This document shows positions 17,855 through 26,763 of a stretch of 64,000 nucleotides of DNA, piece by piece; positions within the stretch are counted from its first letter, which is position 1; every line of letters begins with the position of its first letter. The stretch is from assembly GCF_965199065.1 (NCBI RefSeq), contig NZ_CBDAQN010000002.1, positions 1 through 64,000 on the forward strand. The letters are read 5' to 3'. The translations under genes were made by a program, and so were the position numbers. The DNA comes from Acidisoma sp965199065. Its GTDB lineage: Bacteria; Pseudomonadota; Alphaproteobacteria; Acetobacterales; Acetobacteraceae. The notes beneath the pieces are model-generated. The model saw nothing but the letters and a program-made list of their open reading frames with translations, was not told the origin of the DNA and did no database searches.

Positions 17855-18885
17855 AGTGCCGCTCCGAGATCGGCGAGGTTCGCCCGGTCGAGCGGACGCG
17901 CCCCATCCTCGATTTCATGGATCATCGCGATGAGCCGCTGCGTGACCGGTGTCTGCACTCCGGCGGCCCGGCCATCGGCGACGATCGGCCCAAGTTGCGC
18001 ATCCACCTCGGTCTTGCGCCGACGCACCGCGAGGTCGCGCCAGATCCCGCTATGGGACTTCGCCGAGCGGCGGTTGAAGGCGACCATCTCGTCCATGGAG
18101 GCATCGATCGCGTGGCTGTCGCCGCCCGGCGCGAAGGCCAGAGGGTCGAAGCCATTGAACCCGCGCGGCCGCAGCCCTTTGGCCGCCGCGACCGCCATCG
18201 CCTCGCGCGCAGTCGCCACCAGCACCGCGCGGTGGTCCTCCATGGCCAGCACATCGGCGATGGAATCATCTGTGACGGCGGTGGCGAACAACAGCGCGCC
18301 GTAGCCGAGCTTGCCCCAGAGATAGCCGAGGATGTCGTCGGTCATGATGGCATTGGGCTCGAACTTCAGCAGCAGGCGGTGCAGCGCCTCCAGCCGCTCG
18401 GTGTGCTGGCCGTCCAACTCGCCGAGCACGCACGCGCCTCGGCCGCCATAGAGGATGCGGCCGGGCGACATGTAGTCCGCGCCGAAGTTGATGAAGGCGC
18501 CGATGACGCGCTCGATGCCGATGGCCTCCCCGATGACGAACTCGTTCAGGCCGTTCTGGAACGAGGCGACGTAGCCGCCGTCCGCCAGATGGGGCCGCAA
18601 CGCCTGCGCCGCCGCCTCGGTATGATGCGCCTTCACGCAGAGGAAGATGCGGGAGAAGCGGCCTTCCACCTGCTCCGGCATCACCGCGCGGACAGGGAGT
18701 GCGAACTGCTCGATCGGCCCTTCGATCGCAAGGCCCGCGCTCTGCATGGCGGCGACGTGGTCGGCGGCATTGTCGACGAACAGCACATCCTCGCCGGACC
18801 GTGCGAGGTAGGCGCCGATCGTGCCGCCGATGGCGCCCGCGCCCCAGATGAGGATCGGCCCGTTTAGACCCGTATTCACTCCCAA
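17851..18885 (-). CDS. Ketopantoate reductase family (ApbA/PanE-like) dehydrogenase
   Basis: NADP-dependent 2-ketoacid reductase fold of 344 residues. The N-terminal Rossmann motif is WGAGAIGGTIG, and the CVKAHH segment carries the lysine that in PanE contacts substrate. QNGLNE and the C-terminal helical domain with GKLGYGALL match the family. True pantothenate biosynthesis is unlikely, because the gene is embedded in a catabolic operon between creatininase-like and SDR genes. Reduction of a keto acid released from the imported compound fits better, as an inference. Confidence 0.86.
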   Translation of the reverse strand: MGVNTGLNGPILIWGAGAIGGTIGAYLARSGEDVLFVDNAADHVAAMQSAGLAIEGPIEQFALPVRAVMPEQVEGRFSRIFLCVKAHHTEAAAQALRPHLADGGYVASFQNGLNEFVIGEAIGIERVIGAFINFGADYMSPGRILYGGRGACVLGELDGQHTERLEALHRLLLKFEPNAIMTDDILGYLWGKLGYGALLFATAVTDDSIADVLAMEDHRAVLVATAREAMAVAAAKGLRPRGFNGFDPLAFAPGGDSHAIDASMDEMVAFNRRSAKSHSGIWRDLAVRRRKTEVDAQLGPIVADGRAAGVQTPVTQRLIAMIHEIEDGARPLDRANLADLGAAL

Positions 18886-19577
18886 CCGCTCTCGATGAAG
18901 GCCCGGGTTTCTTCGACCGCGGTAGCCCAGATCGCCAGCATGTCGGCGTCCGGGCGCTGATAGAGGCCGCCGTAATTGCCGTCACCCAACTGGCGCCGCA
19001 CGCCCGCGGGGTCGAGCAGGCGCAGCCGGTCCGTGTCCGTCATTGGCTTCTGCGTCTCGGGGCCGCGAATGTTCGCCAGCCGCGTCCAGGGGAAGTTCTC
19101 CATCCAGGAGGCGTGGGAGGCGACGGGGTCGGTCTGCTGCACGGCCTCCCACGTCTTCGGTGAGTTCCACCAGCTATGGAAGCGCACGCGCGCATCGGGA
19201 TGATCGGCCATCCACTCGGTCGCGAGATTGCCGGCGGGCGCGTTCCCGCCGTGGCCGTTGCACAGCAGGATGCGGCGGAAGCCGCTGCGATAGAGCCCGT
19301 CCAGGATATCCCGCACGAGATGGACATAAGTCTCCATCCGCAACGAGATCGTGCCGGGAAATGCCTGAAAGTACGGCGTGAGGCCATAGGCGAGCACCGG
19401 AAACACCGGCACGCCGAGGGGCTCCGCCGCCTCCGCGGCCACGTGTTCGCTGAGAATGCTGTCGACCGAGAGGCTGAGGTAGGCGTGTTGCTCCGTGCTG
19501 CCGAGGGGCAAGACGCAGCGGTCGTCATGCTGCAGGTATGCTTCGACCTGCATCCAGTTCATTTCTGTTACACGCAT
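18876..19577 (-). CDS. Creatininase family amidohydrolase
   Basis: Metal-dependent amidohydrolase of 233 residues in the family that includes creatininase and the riboflavin/F420 enzyme ArfB. Motifs are LPLGSTEQHAYL (Glu and His metal ligands), a strand with SVDSIL in place of the usual acidic-histidine pair, and NGHGGN near residue 107. A strong AGGAGG lies 7 bases before ATG 19577. It overlaps the next gene by 10 bases. With amidase and M20 peptidase in the same operon it points to stepwise opening of a cyclic or linear amide. The actual ring substrate (creatinine-like, lactam or imide) cannot be read from sequence. Confidence 0.88.
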   Translation of the reverse strand: MRVTEMNWMQVEAYLQHDDRCVLPLGSTEQHAYLSLSVDSILSEHVAAEAAEPLGVPVFPVLAYGLTPYFQAFPGTISLRMETYVHLVRDILDGLYRSGFRRILLCNGHGGNAPAGNLATEWMADHPDARVRFHSWWNSPKTWEAVQQTDPVASHASWMENFPWTRLANIRGPETQKPMTDTDRLRLLDPAGVRRQLGDGNYGGLYQRPDADMLAIWATAVEETRAFIESGWE

Positions 19578-19647
19578 GCAACTTCCTCCTAAGCCAAGTC
19601 GTTGGGGCTCTCATAGCAAGGACCGTGCCCGGCTCTCCGGCCGTTTA

Positions 19648-21303
19648 TCAGCGCGCGCTGGCAGGGCGTCGTCCGCTCAGCGCGAACGCCTTCTCCAACG
19701 CCAAAGCGACCCTCAGGATCGGGCCTTCCTCGAACAGCCGGCCCCAGACGCTGAAGCTGTGTGGGATTTCGTATTCCTGCGTCTCCGGAGCGGGCTCGAT
19801 CTCCAGCCGTCCTCGCCCGAGCGATGAGGCGCCGCGTGGCGGGGACATGCGGAAGCCGCTCGGCAGGCAGATGCAGGGATGCCCGGTGAAGTTGGTGATC
19901 GTCGTCATCGGGCCGGTCAGGCTGGGCCCGATGATCGCGTCGACGCTCTGCATGAGTTCGTCCATCACCTGCATGACCCGCCGGCGCAGGCGGTCGAGCT
20001 GGATGTGGTCGACCGCGCTCAGGAAGCGCGCGCGCCGGAAGGTGTTCGGCCAGGCGGCGGCCGTCTGCCAGGTCAGCAGGTCGTCGCGGTTGCTGAGCGT
20101 CAATTCCTCGAACGAGGCGGCGGCCTCCGCGAACACCATGTTCATCAGCGCGGTGTAGGGCAGATCCGGACGCGTCAGCGGCACCAGCCGGAAGCCCAGC
20201 CCGCGCGCCGTCTCCAGCGCGGCACGGTCGAGGTCATGGGCATCCGGATCGGCGAGATCCTCGGGGAAATACCCGAGCGTCAGGCCGCTGGCAGGCGCGG
20301 TGAGGTCGGCGCCGAACTCCGCCTCGATGCTGAAGGGGTCGGCGGGGTCGGCCCCGTTGATCGCCGCCAGCACCAGCGCCGTGTCCGCCACTGACCGGCA
20401 CATCGGCCCGATCTTGTCGAGTGTCCAGCACAGTGGCATCGCACCCGTCCGCGGCACGCGCCCGAATGTGGGGCGCAGGCCGGTCACGCCGCAGCGTGTG
20501 GATGGGTAGACGATGGAGCCGAGCGTCTCGGTGCCGATGGCGAAGGCAACCAGACCGGCGCCGGTCGCCGAGCCCGAACCTGCGCTCGACCCGCTGGCCC
20601 CTTCCTCCAGATTCCAAGGGTTGCGGGTGGTGCCGCCATACCAGATGTCGCCATAGGCGAGGGCGCCGACCGTCGTCTTGCCGAGCATGACGGCACCCGC
20701 GTGGTGCAGCCGCTGCACCACGGTCGCGTTCGTCTCGGGCACGCGGCCTCGGTAGGGCTCGGCGCCCCAGGCCGTCTCGATGCCCTGCGTATCGAGGATG
20801 TCCTTGGCCCCATACGGGATGCCGTGCAACGCGCCGAGCCAGGTTCCATCGGCCAGCAGACGGTCAAGCTCGATGGCGCGCGCCCGGGCGCCCGCCTCGT
20901 CGACGACGGCGAAGCAAAGCAGGCGCGGACCGATGCGCGCGATGCGCTCCAGGTAGATCCCGGTGAGACGGACGCATGACAACACTCCCGACTTGATCCA
21001 GGCAGACAGATCCGCGATGGGCGCGAAGGCGATGTCCTCATCCCGCTTGGGTAGTGCGGTCGCGACGTCCGGCACAACCAGATCGCCTGCCTCTGGCATG
21101 ACGAAGCCGGGAAGACGCGGATCGAACCGGCTTGCGGGGCCGAGATCCCAAGGCAGCGAGACCTGCCGCCGCGCGACCGCATGCCGCAACTGCGCGTCGA
21201 CGGTGTCCAGCATGAGCGCGCGTTCCTGCGGCGTGTAGGCAACCAGGGCCATATGCTCGGCCGCCTCTAAATCGCTCAACCGGATGGCGGAAGTTTCAGT
21301 CAC
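19648..21303 (-). CDS. Amidase signature-family amidohydrolase
   Basis: Hydrolyses amide bonds with a Ser-cisSer-Lys triad; 551 residues, cytoplasmic. The catalytic Lys is in GIPYGAKDIL, the cis-Ser in the glycine/serine-rich GASGSSAGSGSA, and the nucleophile Ser in GTETLGSIVYPS. A helical N-terminal extension of about 100 residues precedes the amidase core. I prefer GTG 21303 because AAGGA lies 8 bases before it; ATG 21345 is in frame but has no ribosome-binding site. It is the first gene of the leftward catabolic operon. It is divergent from the second peptide-type ABC operon, with an 11-bp inverted repeat between them. Confidence 0.9.
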   Translation of the reverse strand: MTETSAIRLSDLEAAEHMALVAYTPQERALMLDTVDAQLRHAVARRQVSLPWDLGPASRFDPRLPGFVMPEAGDLVVPDVATALPKRDEDIAFAPIADLSAWIKSGVLSCVRLTGIYLERIARIGPRLLCFAVVDEAGARARAIELDRLLADGTWLGALHGIPYGAKDILDTQGIETAWGAEPYRGRVPETNATVVQRLHHAGAVMLGKTTVGALAYGDIWYGGTTRNPWNLEEGASGSSAGSGSATGAGLVAFAIGTETLGSIVYPSTRCGVTGLRPTFGRVPRTGAMPLCWTLDKIGPMCRSVADTALVLAAINGADPADPFSIEAEFGADLTAPASGLTLGYFPEDLADPDAHDLDRAALETARGLGFRLVPLTRPDLPYTALMNMVFAEAAASFEELTLSNRDDLLTWQTAAAWPNTFRRARFLSAVDHIQLDRLRRRVMQVMDELMQSVDAIIGPSLTGPMTTITNFTGHPCICLPSGFRMSPPRGASSLGRGRLEIEPAPETQEYEIPHSFSVWGRLFEEGPILRVALALEKAFALSGRRPASAR

Positions 21304-21367
21304 GGTGATGTCCTTGAGGTCGCTATCGCGTGAGGCTAACGGCATCTACGCAATATGCGCAAGCGAT

Positions 21368-21413
21368 GCGCCGCATGGCATGTGAGTTGCTTGGTAACGC
21401 GACCATGCGGCGC
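21368..21413. promoter_or_regulatory. Perfect 11-bp inverted repeat in the divergent promoter region
   Basis: GCGCCGCATGG at 21368-21378 is repeated in inverse orientation as CCATGCGGCGC at 21403-21413, with a 24-base spacer. It lies between the amidase gene (leftward) and the binding-protein gene (rightward), about 65 and 80 bases from their starts. This is a natural place for an operator controlling both operons. No regulator gene lies beside it. An alternative is an RNA hairpin in the 5' leader of either transcript. Confidence 0.55.
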
Positions 21414-21495
21414 GACTTCCTTGGACGGCGGCTCACTAATCTGTGACCAGACCAATGGATTTCGAAAATGCGCAGAGTCAATTTTGAAGGACGCG

Positions 21496-23064
21496 ATGAT
21501 GTCGATTGGTCGCCGGACGCTTGGATTGTCTATCGGTGCGGCGGGGCTGCTCGGTCTCACCGGCGTGCGCGCGGCGGTTGCCGAGACGCCGCGAAACGCA
21601 CTCGTGCTCGGTCATCTCGCAGAGCTGGAAACACTCGATCCCGCGCAGGCGACGACGATCAGCGATTTCCGCATTCTGTCCAGCATTTACGAGGGGTTGG
21701 TGCGGTTCAAGTCGGGCACTCTCGAGGTTGAGCCCGCGCTTGCTCAGTCGTGGACGGTCAGCCCCGACGGCAAGACCTACACCTTCAAACTGCGCGACGA
21801 CGTGATGTTCCACGACGGCACGAAGTTCGACGCCCACGCGGTTAAATTCAACCTCGACCGGGTGCTTGTCAAAGGTGCCCCTTATTCCGACACTGGTCCG
21901 TTCCCGTTCGTCTTCATCCTCGGTCCGATCGTCTCGACCGAGGTGATCGACCCGACGACTGTCGCCATCCATCTGGCGCGCCCGCATGCGCCGATGCTCA
22001 ATATGTTGGCAAGCGGCGTCGGATTACTGCTCGGCATTTCCCCGGCGGCGGTTCAGCAGAACGGCAAGAACTTCAGCCGTCACGGCGGCGGCGCGGGTCC
22101 GTTCAAGCTTCGCCTGTGGGAGCCGAACGTACGCATCGTGCTGGAGGCGAACCCGTCCTATTTCCGCGGCCCGGCAAAGCTCAAGGGGCTTGTCTTCCGT
22201 CCCATTGCGGACTCCTCAGCGCGCGTCAGTGAAATGCTCTCCGGCGGCACCGATCTCATGGTCGAGGTTCCCGCCGACGACGTGCCGTTGTTCAAAGCCA
22301 ACTCGCGTTTCGAGTTCGTTCAGCAGCCGGGGCCGCATCTCTGGTATTTGATGCTCAACTGCCGTCAGAAGCCGTTCAGCGACGTGCGCGTCCGGCAGGC
22401 GCTGAATTATGCAATCAACAAGCAGGCGATCGCAGATCAGGTTCTCAAGGGCACGGCCACTGTCGCGGACAGCGTGACGCCGCCGGCCTTCGGCGGTTTC
22501 CATGACGACAGTCTGCAGCCCTATCCGTATGATCCGGCCAAGGCGAAGCAGCTGATGACGGAGGCCGGCTATCCGAACGGCGTCGACGTCGTCTTCGATG
22601 TCACGCAGAACGGCTCCGGCATGTTGTCTCCGGTGCTGATGGGCACGGCCATTCAGGCGGATCTCGCGGCGGTCGGCATCCGCGCGAAGATTCAGACCTA
22701 CGAGTGGAACACCTACCTCGCGAAGCTCATCCCCGTGATGGGCAAGGACGATATCGCCGAGATGTCCTTCATGACGTCGGATCCCGACATGCTGCCCGCC
22801 TTGGCGCTACGCACCGGGGCCGCCGTCAACTCCGGCTATTTCAGCGATCCCGTCGTTGACAAGCTCATCGACGAGGGCCGCGCGGAAACCGACCCGGTGA
22901 AGCGCGAGGCGATCTACAAGCAGCTTCAGCAGGTCGTCTACAAGGATGCGCCCTGGGGCTTTATCGTGAACTGGGAGCAGAACGCGGTAATGACCGACAC
23001 TGTGCACGGCTTCGAGCTTCAGCCGAGCTTCATGCTTCGTCTGGACAGCGTCTATAAGGCCTGA
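21496..23064 (+). CDS. ABC transporter substrate-binding protein, peptide/nickel type (SBP_bac_5)
   Basis: Periplasmic receptor of the second peptide-type importer, 522 residues. Tandem ATGs occur at 21496 and 21499, with GAAGGA upstream. The signal peptide begins MMSIGRRTLGLS with twin arginines, resembling but not fully matching a Tat motif, and likely ends after AVAE. Family blocks include LAELETLDPAQATT, WTVSPDGKTYTFKLRDDVMFHDG and SDVRVRQALNYAINKQAI. It heads a four-protein rightward operon in which the next permease starts 6 bases after its stop. It is divergent from the amidase operon and probably co-regulated with it. Confidence 0.92.
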   Translation: MMSIGRRTLGLSIGAAGLLGLTGVRAAVAETPRNALVLGHLAELETLDPAQATTISDFRILSSIYEGLVRFKSGTLEVEPALAQSWTVSPDGKTYTFKLRDDVMFHDGTKFDAHAVKFNLDRVLVKGAPYSDTGPFPFVFILGPIVSTEVIDPTTVAIHLARPHAPMLNMLASGVGLLLGISPAAVQQNGKNFSRHGGGAGPFKLRLWEPNVRIVLEANPSYFRGPAKLKGLVFRPIADSSARVSEMLSGGTDLMVEVPADDVPLFKANSRFEFVQQPGPHLWYLMLNCRQKPFSDVRVRQALNYAINKQAIADQVLKGTATVADSVTPPAFGGFHDDSLQPYPYDPAKAKQLMTEAGYPNGVDVVFDVTQNGSGMLSPVLMGTAIQADLAAVGIRAKIQTYEWNTYLAKLIPVMGKDDIAEMSFMTSDPDMLPALALRTGAAVNSGYFSDPVVDKLIDEGRAETDPVKREAIYKQLQQVVYKDAPWGFIVNWEQNAVMTDTVHGFELQPSFMLRLDSVYKA

Positions 23065-23070
23065 ACGTCA

Positions 23071-24021
23071 ATGGGCGCTTATCTCGTCAAACGGCTGCTG
23101 ATGCTGCCGCCCGTTTTGCTCGGCGTCACCGTCATCGTGTTTCTCGTGATGGCGCTGATCCCGGGCGATCCCGCCTTGGCGATCCTCGGCACGTATGCGA
23201 CGCCGGCCAATCTCGCCCAGGTGCGGGTGGAGCTTGGTCTCAACCACGCGCTGCCCATCCGCTATCTGTTCTGGCTGAGCGCCCTGCTGCACGGAAACCT
23301 CGGCTGGTCCTACATCCTGCACAAGCCGGTGCTGGACGAGGTCATGTCGCGTCTCGGCCCAACCATGCTGCTCGCCGGCGCGTCCCTCGTTCTCTGCGCG
23401 ATCATCGGCATTCCGCTCGGCATCATCGCGGCCGTTCGTCAGAACGCCTGGGAAGACAAGCTCATCACAGTGACCGTTCTGGTGGGCGTTTCCACGCCCT
23501 CGTTCTGGCTCGGCATGCTGCTCATCCTCTGGTTCGCGGTGCGGCTGCAATGGCTGCCCGACGGCGGGATGTACGACCTGTTCGGCGACGGAGGCGTCAT
23601 GGATGTGCTGACGCATCTCGCACTTCCCGCCATCACGCTCGCGGCGGTGCCGGCCGCGGTTCTGGTGCGGCTCACCCGCACGGCGATGCTGGAGGTCATG
23701 CGGCAGGACTACGTGCGTACCGCCCGCGCCAAGGGCGTGAAGGAATCGCGTGTGATCCTGCGGCACGTCTTCGGCAACGCGCTCGTCGGCGTCATTCCCA
23801 TCCTCGGCATCGAAGCCGGCTACGTGCTCGGCGGCGCGGTCTATGTGGAGACCGTGTTCCAATGGCCGGGCATCGGCCAGATGCTGGTCAACGCCATCTC
23901 AACGCGGGACATCCTGCTCGTTCAAGGAGGCGTGCTGGTGGTCGCCACTGCCTATATCGTCATCAACCTGCTCACGGATATCGCGCAGGCGATGCTCGAC
24001 CGCCGGATTCAAACCTCGTGA
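23071..24021 (+). CDS. Peptide-type ABC transporter permease, DppB type
   Basis: Inner-membrane permease of 316 residues with about six helices. Landmarks are ALIPGDPALAILG after the first helix, the periplasmic LGLNHALPIRYLFWLSALLHGNLG, the EAA loop RTARAKGVKESRVILRHVFGN near residue 220, and a C-terminal LDRRIQTS. Its stop overlaps the GTG start of the permease-ATPase fusion as GTGA, so the two halves of the pore are translated in step. Confidence 0.92.
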   Translation: MGAYLVKRLLMLPPVLLGVTVIVFLVMALIPGDPALAILGTYATPANLAQVRVELGLNHALPIRYLFWLSALLHGNLGWSYILHKPVLDEVMSRLGPTMLLAGASLVLCAIIGIPLGIIAAVRQNAWEDKLITVTVLVGVSTPSFWLGMLLILWFAVRLQWLPDGGMYDLFGDGGVMDVLTHLALPAITLAAVPAAVLVRLTRTAMLEVMRQDYVRTARAKGVKESRVILRHVFGNALVGVIPILGIEAGYVLGGAVYVETVFQWPGIGQMLVNAISTRDILLVQGGVLVVATAYIVINLLTDIAQAMLDRRIQTS

Positions 24022-25967
24022 GCGGCGTCACCGCAGAGGTCTCGCCCGCGCGCGTCGACAGCCGCCCCGGCGCGCTCGGCCAGTTCGGGCGCAACCGCGT
24101 CGCCGTGTTCGGCGCCGTGCTGATCGGCGTGATCGCGGTGATCGCGTTGGCGGCGCCCATCCTCCCGCTCGCCAATCCCGACACCACCGATCTCGCCCGC
24201 CGGATGGCGCCGCCCTTCTCGCACCACGCGCTACTCGGCACCGACGATCTCGGCCGCGATATGCTCTCGCGCCTCGTCTGGGGCACGCGAGTGAGTCTGG
24301 TCGTCGGCGTCGTGGCGGCCTTCATCGCCGCCACCATCGGCTCCACCATCGGCATTCTCGCCGCCTACTACGGACGCTTCGTTGACACCGCCCTCATGCG
24401 CGGCATCGACATGCTGATGGCGTTTCCATACCTGCTGCTCGCGCTCGCCATCGTGGCGGTGCTCGGCCCCAGCCTCACGCACGCGATGATCGCAATCGTC
24501 ATCGTGAACGTGCCCTTCTTCGCCCGCACCGTGCGCGGCACCACGGTCGGCCTGCGCCGGGCGGACTTCATGGCCGCCGCCCGCCTCAGCGGCCAGTCGA
24601 GCGCGCAGATCATCGCCTTCGAGCTTTTCCCCAACGTGCTGCCGGTGGTCGTTGTCACGGCATCCACCTCGATCGGCTGGATGATCCTGGAAACCGCCGG
24701 CCTCAGCTTCCTGGGATTGGGCGCGCAACCGCCGATGGCCGATCTCGGCGGCATGCTGGGCGACGGCCGCAACCTGCTCGAAGTCGCGCCGCATGTGGCG
24801 ACAATTCCCGGCATCGCGATCCTGCTGATCGCCGTCGGCGTGAACCTGCTGGGCGACGGCGTGCGCGACATCCTCGACCCGCGCCTGAAATCTGGTGGCC
24901 TCGCCCGCATTCGTGCCGCGACCGAGGTCGCCCCGCGTGCCGATCGCCTCGCGCGTCTCCCACCGGAGGGCCACGAGCAGGGTGCGCTGCTGCAGTTGCG
25001 AGGTCTGGACACACGGTTTCGCGTTGGGCGTTCGGTGTGGAACGCGGTCAACCAGGTCGACATGGTCATCCGTCCCGGCGAGGCCATTGGCATCGTCGGT
25101 GAATCAGGTTCGGGCAAGACGGTGACGGCGCTCTCCATCCTCGGGCTTGTCGCGAGCCCGCCCGGGCGGATCGATGGCGGAGAGATCCTCTTCAACGGCG
25201 AGGACCTTCTCGGTCTCCCCGCCGAACGGCTGCGCGCCATCCGAGGCGACCGCATCGCCTACGTCTTCCAGGACCCGTTGACGACTCTCAACCCGTTGCA
25301 GCCGGTAGGCGTTCAGGTGATGGAGGCCATCACCACGCATCAACGGCTTGGCCGCAGGGACGCCTGGGGACGTGCGGTGGCGCTGCTGGAGGCCGTCGGC
25401 ATTCCTGAGCCTGAGCAGAAGGCGCGCGCCTATCCGCATGAGTTGTCGGGCGGCCAGCGGCAGCGCATCGGGATCGCGATGGCGCTCGCCAATCAGCCGG
25501 ACCTCGTCGTCGCGGATGAACCGACAACGGCGCTGGATGTGACCACACAGGCGCGCGTGCTGAAGCTGCTGGCCGAGCTTCGGCGCAAGAACGACGCCGC
25601 CATGATCTTCATCAGCCACGATTTCGGTGTCGTTGCCGACCTCTGCGACCGCGTCTATGTCATGTATGGCGGGCGCGTCGTCGAGAGCGGCCCGGTGCGT
25701 GATGTGCTGCAACGGCCCGCGCATCCCTACACTGCGCGACTGCTCGCCTGCGTGCCGAGGATCGGGCAGGGGCGCCACTCGATCCAGCCCATCCCCGGCC
25801 TGCCCCCGCCGACCAACGCCCTCCCGCCCGGCTGCGCCTTCGCACCACGCTGCAACCTCGCCATCGACGCCTGCCGGTCGGGCGACATCGCTCTTGCGGC
25901 GGTCGGCACCGAACACGCCGCCCGTTGTCTGCGCAGCGCCTTGGTGCTCGCGGAGGGAGTTGCATGA
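24018..25967 (+). CDS. Fused DppC-type permease and DppD-type ATPase
   Basis: A single 649-residue chain joins two ABC subunits that are usually separate. Residues 1-290 are a DppC-type permease with LLGTDDLGRDMLSRL and the EAA loop AAARLSGQSSAQIIAFELFP. A linker of about 30 residues (291-322) follows. Residues 323-649 are a DppD-type ATPase with Walker A GESGSGKT at 361-368, signature LSGGQRQR, Walker B VVADEPTTALD and the C-terminal CAFAPRC extension. Start is GTG 24018, overlapping the DppB stop; the open frame upstream of it is only a shadow of dppB. Such fusions are known in some bacteria. The frame is continuous, so no sequencing error is needed to explain it. Confidence 0.92.
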   Translation: MSGVTAEVSPARVDSRPGALGQFGRNRVAVFGAVLIGVIAVIALAAPILPLANPDTTDLARRMAPPFSHHALLGTDDLGRDMLSRLVWGTRVSLVVGVVAAFIAATIGSTIGILAAYYGRFVDTALMRGIDMLMAFPYLLLALAIVAVLGPSLTHAMIAIVIVNVPFFARTVRGTTVGLRRADFMAAARLSGQSSAQIIAFELFPNVLPVVVVTASTSIGWMILETAGLSFLGLGAQPPMADLGGMLGDGRNLLEVAPHVATIPGIAILLIAVGVNLLGDGVRDILDPRLKSGGLARIRAATEVAPRADRLARLPPEGHEQGALLQLRGLDTRFRVGRSVWNAVNQVDMVIRPGEAIGIVGESGSGKTVTALSILGLVASPPGRIDGGEILFNGEDLLGLPAERLRAIRGDRIAYVFQDPLTTLNPLQPVGVQVMEAITTHQRLGRRDAWGRAVALLEAVGIPEPEQKARAYPHELSGGQRQRIGIAMALANQPDLVVADEPTTALDVTTQARVLKLLAELRRKNDAAMIFISHDFGVVADLCDRVYVMYGGRVVESGPVRDVLQRPAHPYTARLLACVPRIGQGRHSIQPIPGLPPPTNALPPGCAFAPRCNLAIDACRSGDIALAAVGTEHAARCLRSALVLAEGVA

Positions 25968-26761
25968 TGACCGACACCGGCCCCCTCATCTCCATCCGCA
26001 ACCTCGTCCGCGTCTATGACGGCCGCCGGCCGTCGCTCTTCGGCACGCGGTCCCGCTTGCGGGCGGTCGATGATGTGTCGCTCGACGTGCCGCGCGGGCG
26101 TACGCTGGGCATCGTGGGAGAGTCGGGCTGCGGCAAGTCCACTCTCGCACGGATGATGGTGGGGTTGCTGCCGCCGACCACGGGCGAAATCCTGATCGGC
26201 GGCAAGCCCATCGGCGGCTATGACCGCCGTGCTTTGTCCCGCCGTATCCAGATGGTGTTCCAGGACCCCACCGGCTCGCTCAACCCTCGCCGCACCGTCC
26301 GTCGCACTCTAGAGGCGCCGCTTGCCGCCTTGCGCGGGCTCGATCAACGGGCGCGGGCGCAACGGATCGAGGAGTTGATGGGGCTCGTGGGCCTCAGGGC
26401 GGATTTTGCCGATCGCTACCCGCACGAGTTCTCGGGCGGGCAAAGCCAGCGCATCGGCATTGCGCGGGCACTGGCGGCCGAGGCGGAAATCCTTGTGCTG
26501 GATGAGCCCGTTTCCGCATTGGATGTCTCCGTGCAGGCTCAGGTGCTGGCGCTGTTGCAGGATCTACAGCGCCGGCTAGGGCTGTCCTATGTCTTCATCT
26601 CGCATGACCTCGCCGTGGTCGATGCGGTGGCTGACGAGGTCGCTGTCATGCAACGTGGCCGCGTGGTCGAGTTCGGCACGCCCGACAGAATCTTCACCAC
26701 GCCAAGCCACGCGTACACGCGCGAATTGCTGGCGTCGCATCCGGGTAGCGCGCGCGCTTGA
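25964..26761 (+). CDS. Peptide-type ABC transporter ATP-binding protein, DppF/OppF type
   Basis: Partner ATPase for the fusion protein, 265 residues. It has Walker A GESGCGKST, Q-loop FQDPTGSLNP, signature FSGGQSQR, Walker B VLDEPVSALD and H-loop ISHDLA. The C-terminal cysteine-bearing oligopeptide extension present in the partner is missing, so the chain ends soon after HAYTRELL. ATG 25964 overlaps the fusion stop as ATGA and has a GGAGGGA site upstream. Last gene of the rightward operon. It ends 2 bases from the convergent secreted-protein gene. Confidence 0.93.
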   Translation: MMTDTGPLISIRNLVRVYDGRRPSLFGTRSRLRAVDDVSLDVPRGRTLGIVGESGCGKSTLARMMVGLLPPTTGEILIGGKPIGGYDRRALSRRIQMVFQDPTGSLNPRRTVRRTLEAPLAALRGLDQRARAQRIEELMGLVGLRADFADRYPHEFSGGQSQRIGIARALAAEAEILVLDEPVSALDVSVQAQVLALLQDLQRRLGLSYVFISHDLAVVDAVADEVAVMQRGRVVEFGTPDRIFTTPSHAYTRELLASHPGSARA

Positions 26762-26763
26762 CG

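Noticed and set aside
23550..24017. N-terminal extension of the permease-ATPase fusion
   Set aside because: This upstream part is an out-of-frame shadow of the DppB-type gene with Arg- and Gly-rich, non-protein-like composition; the GTG at 24018 fits the permease start.
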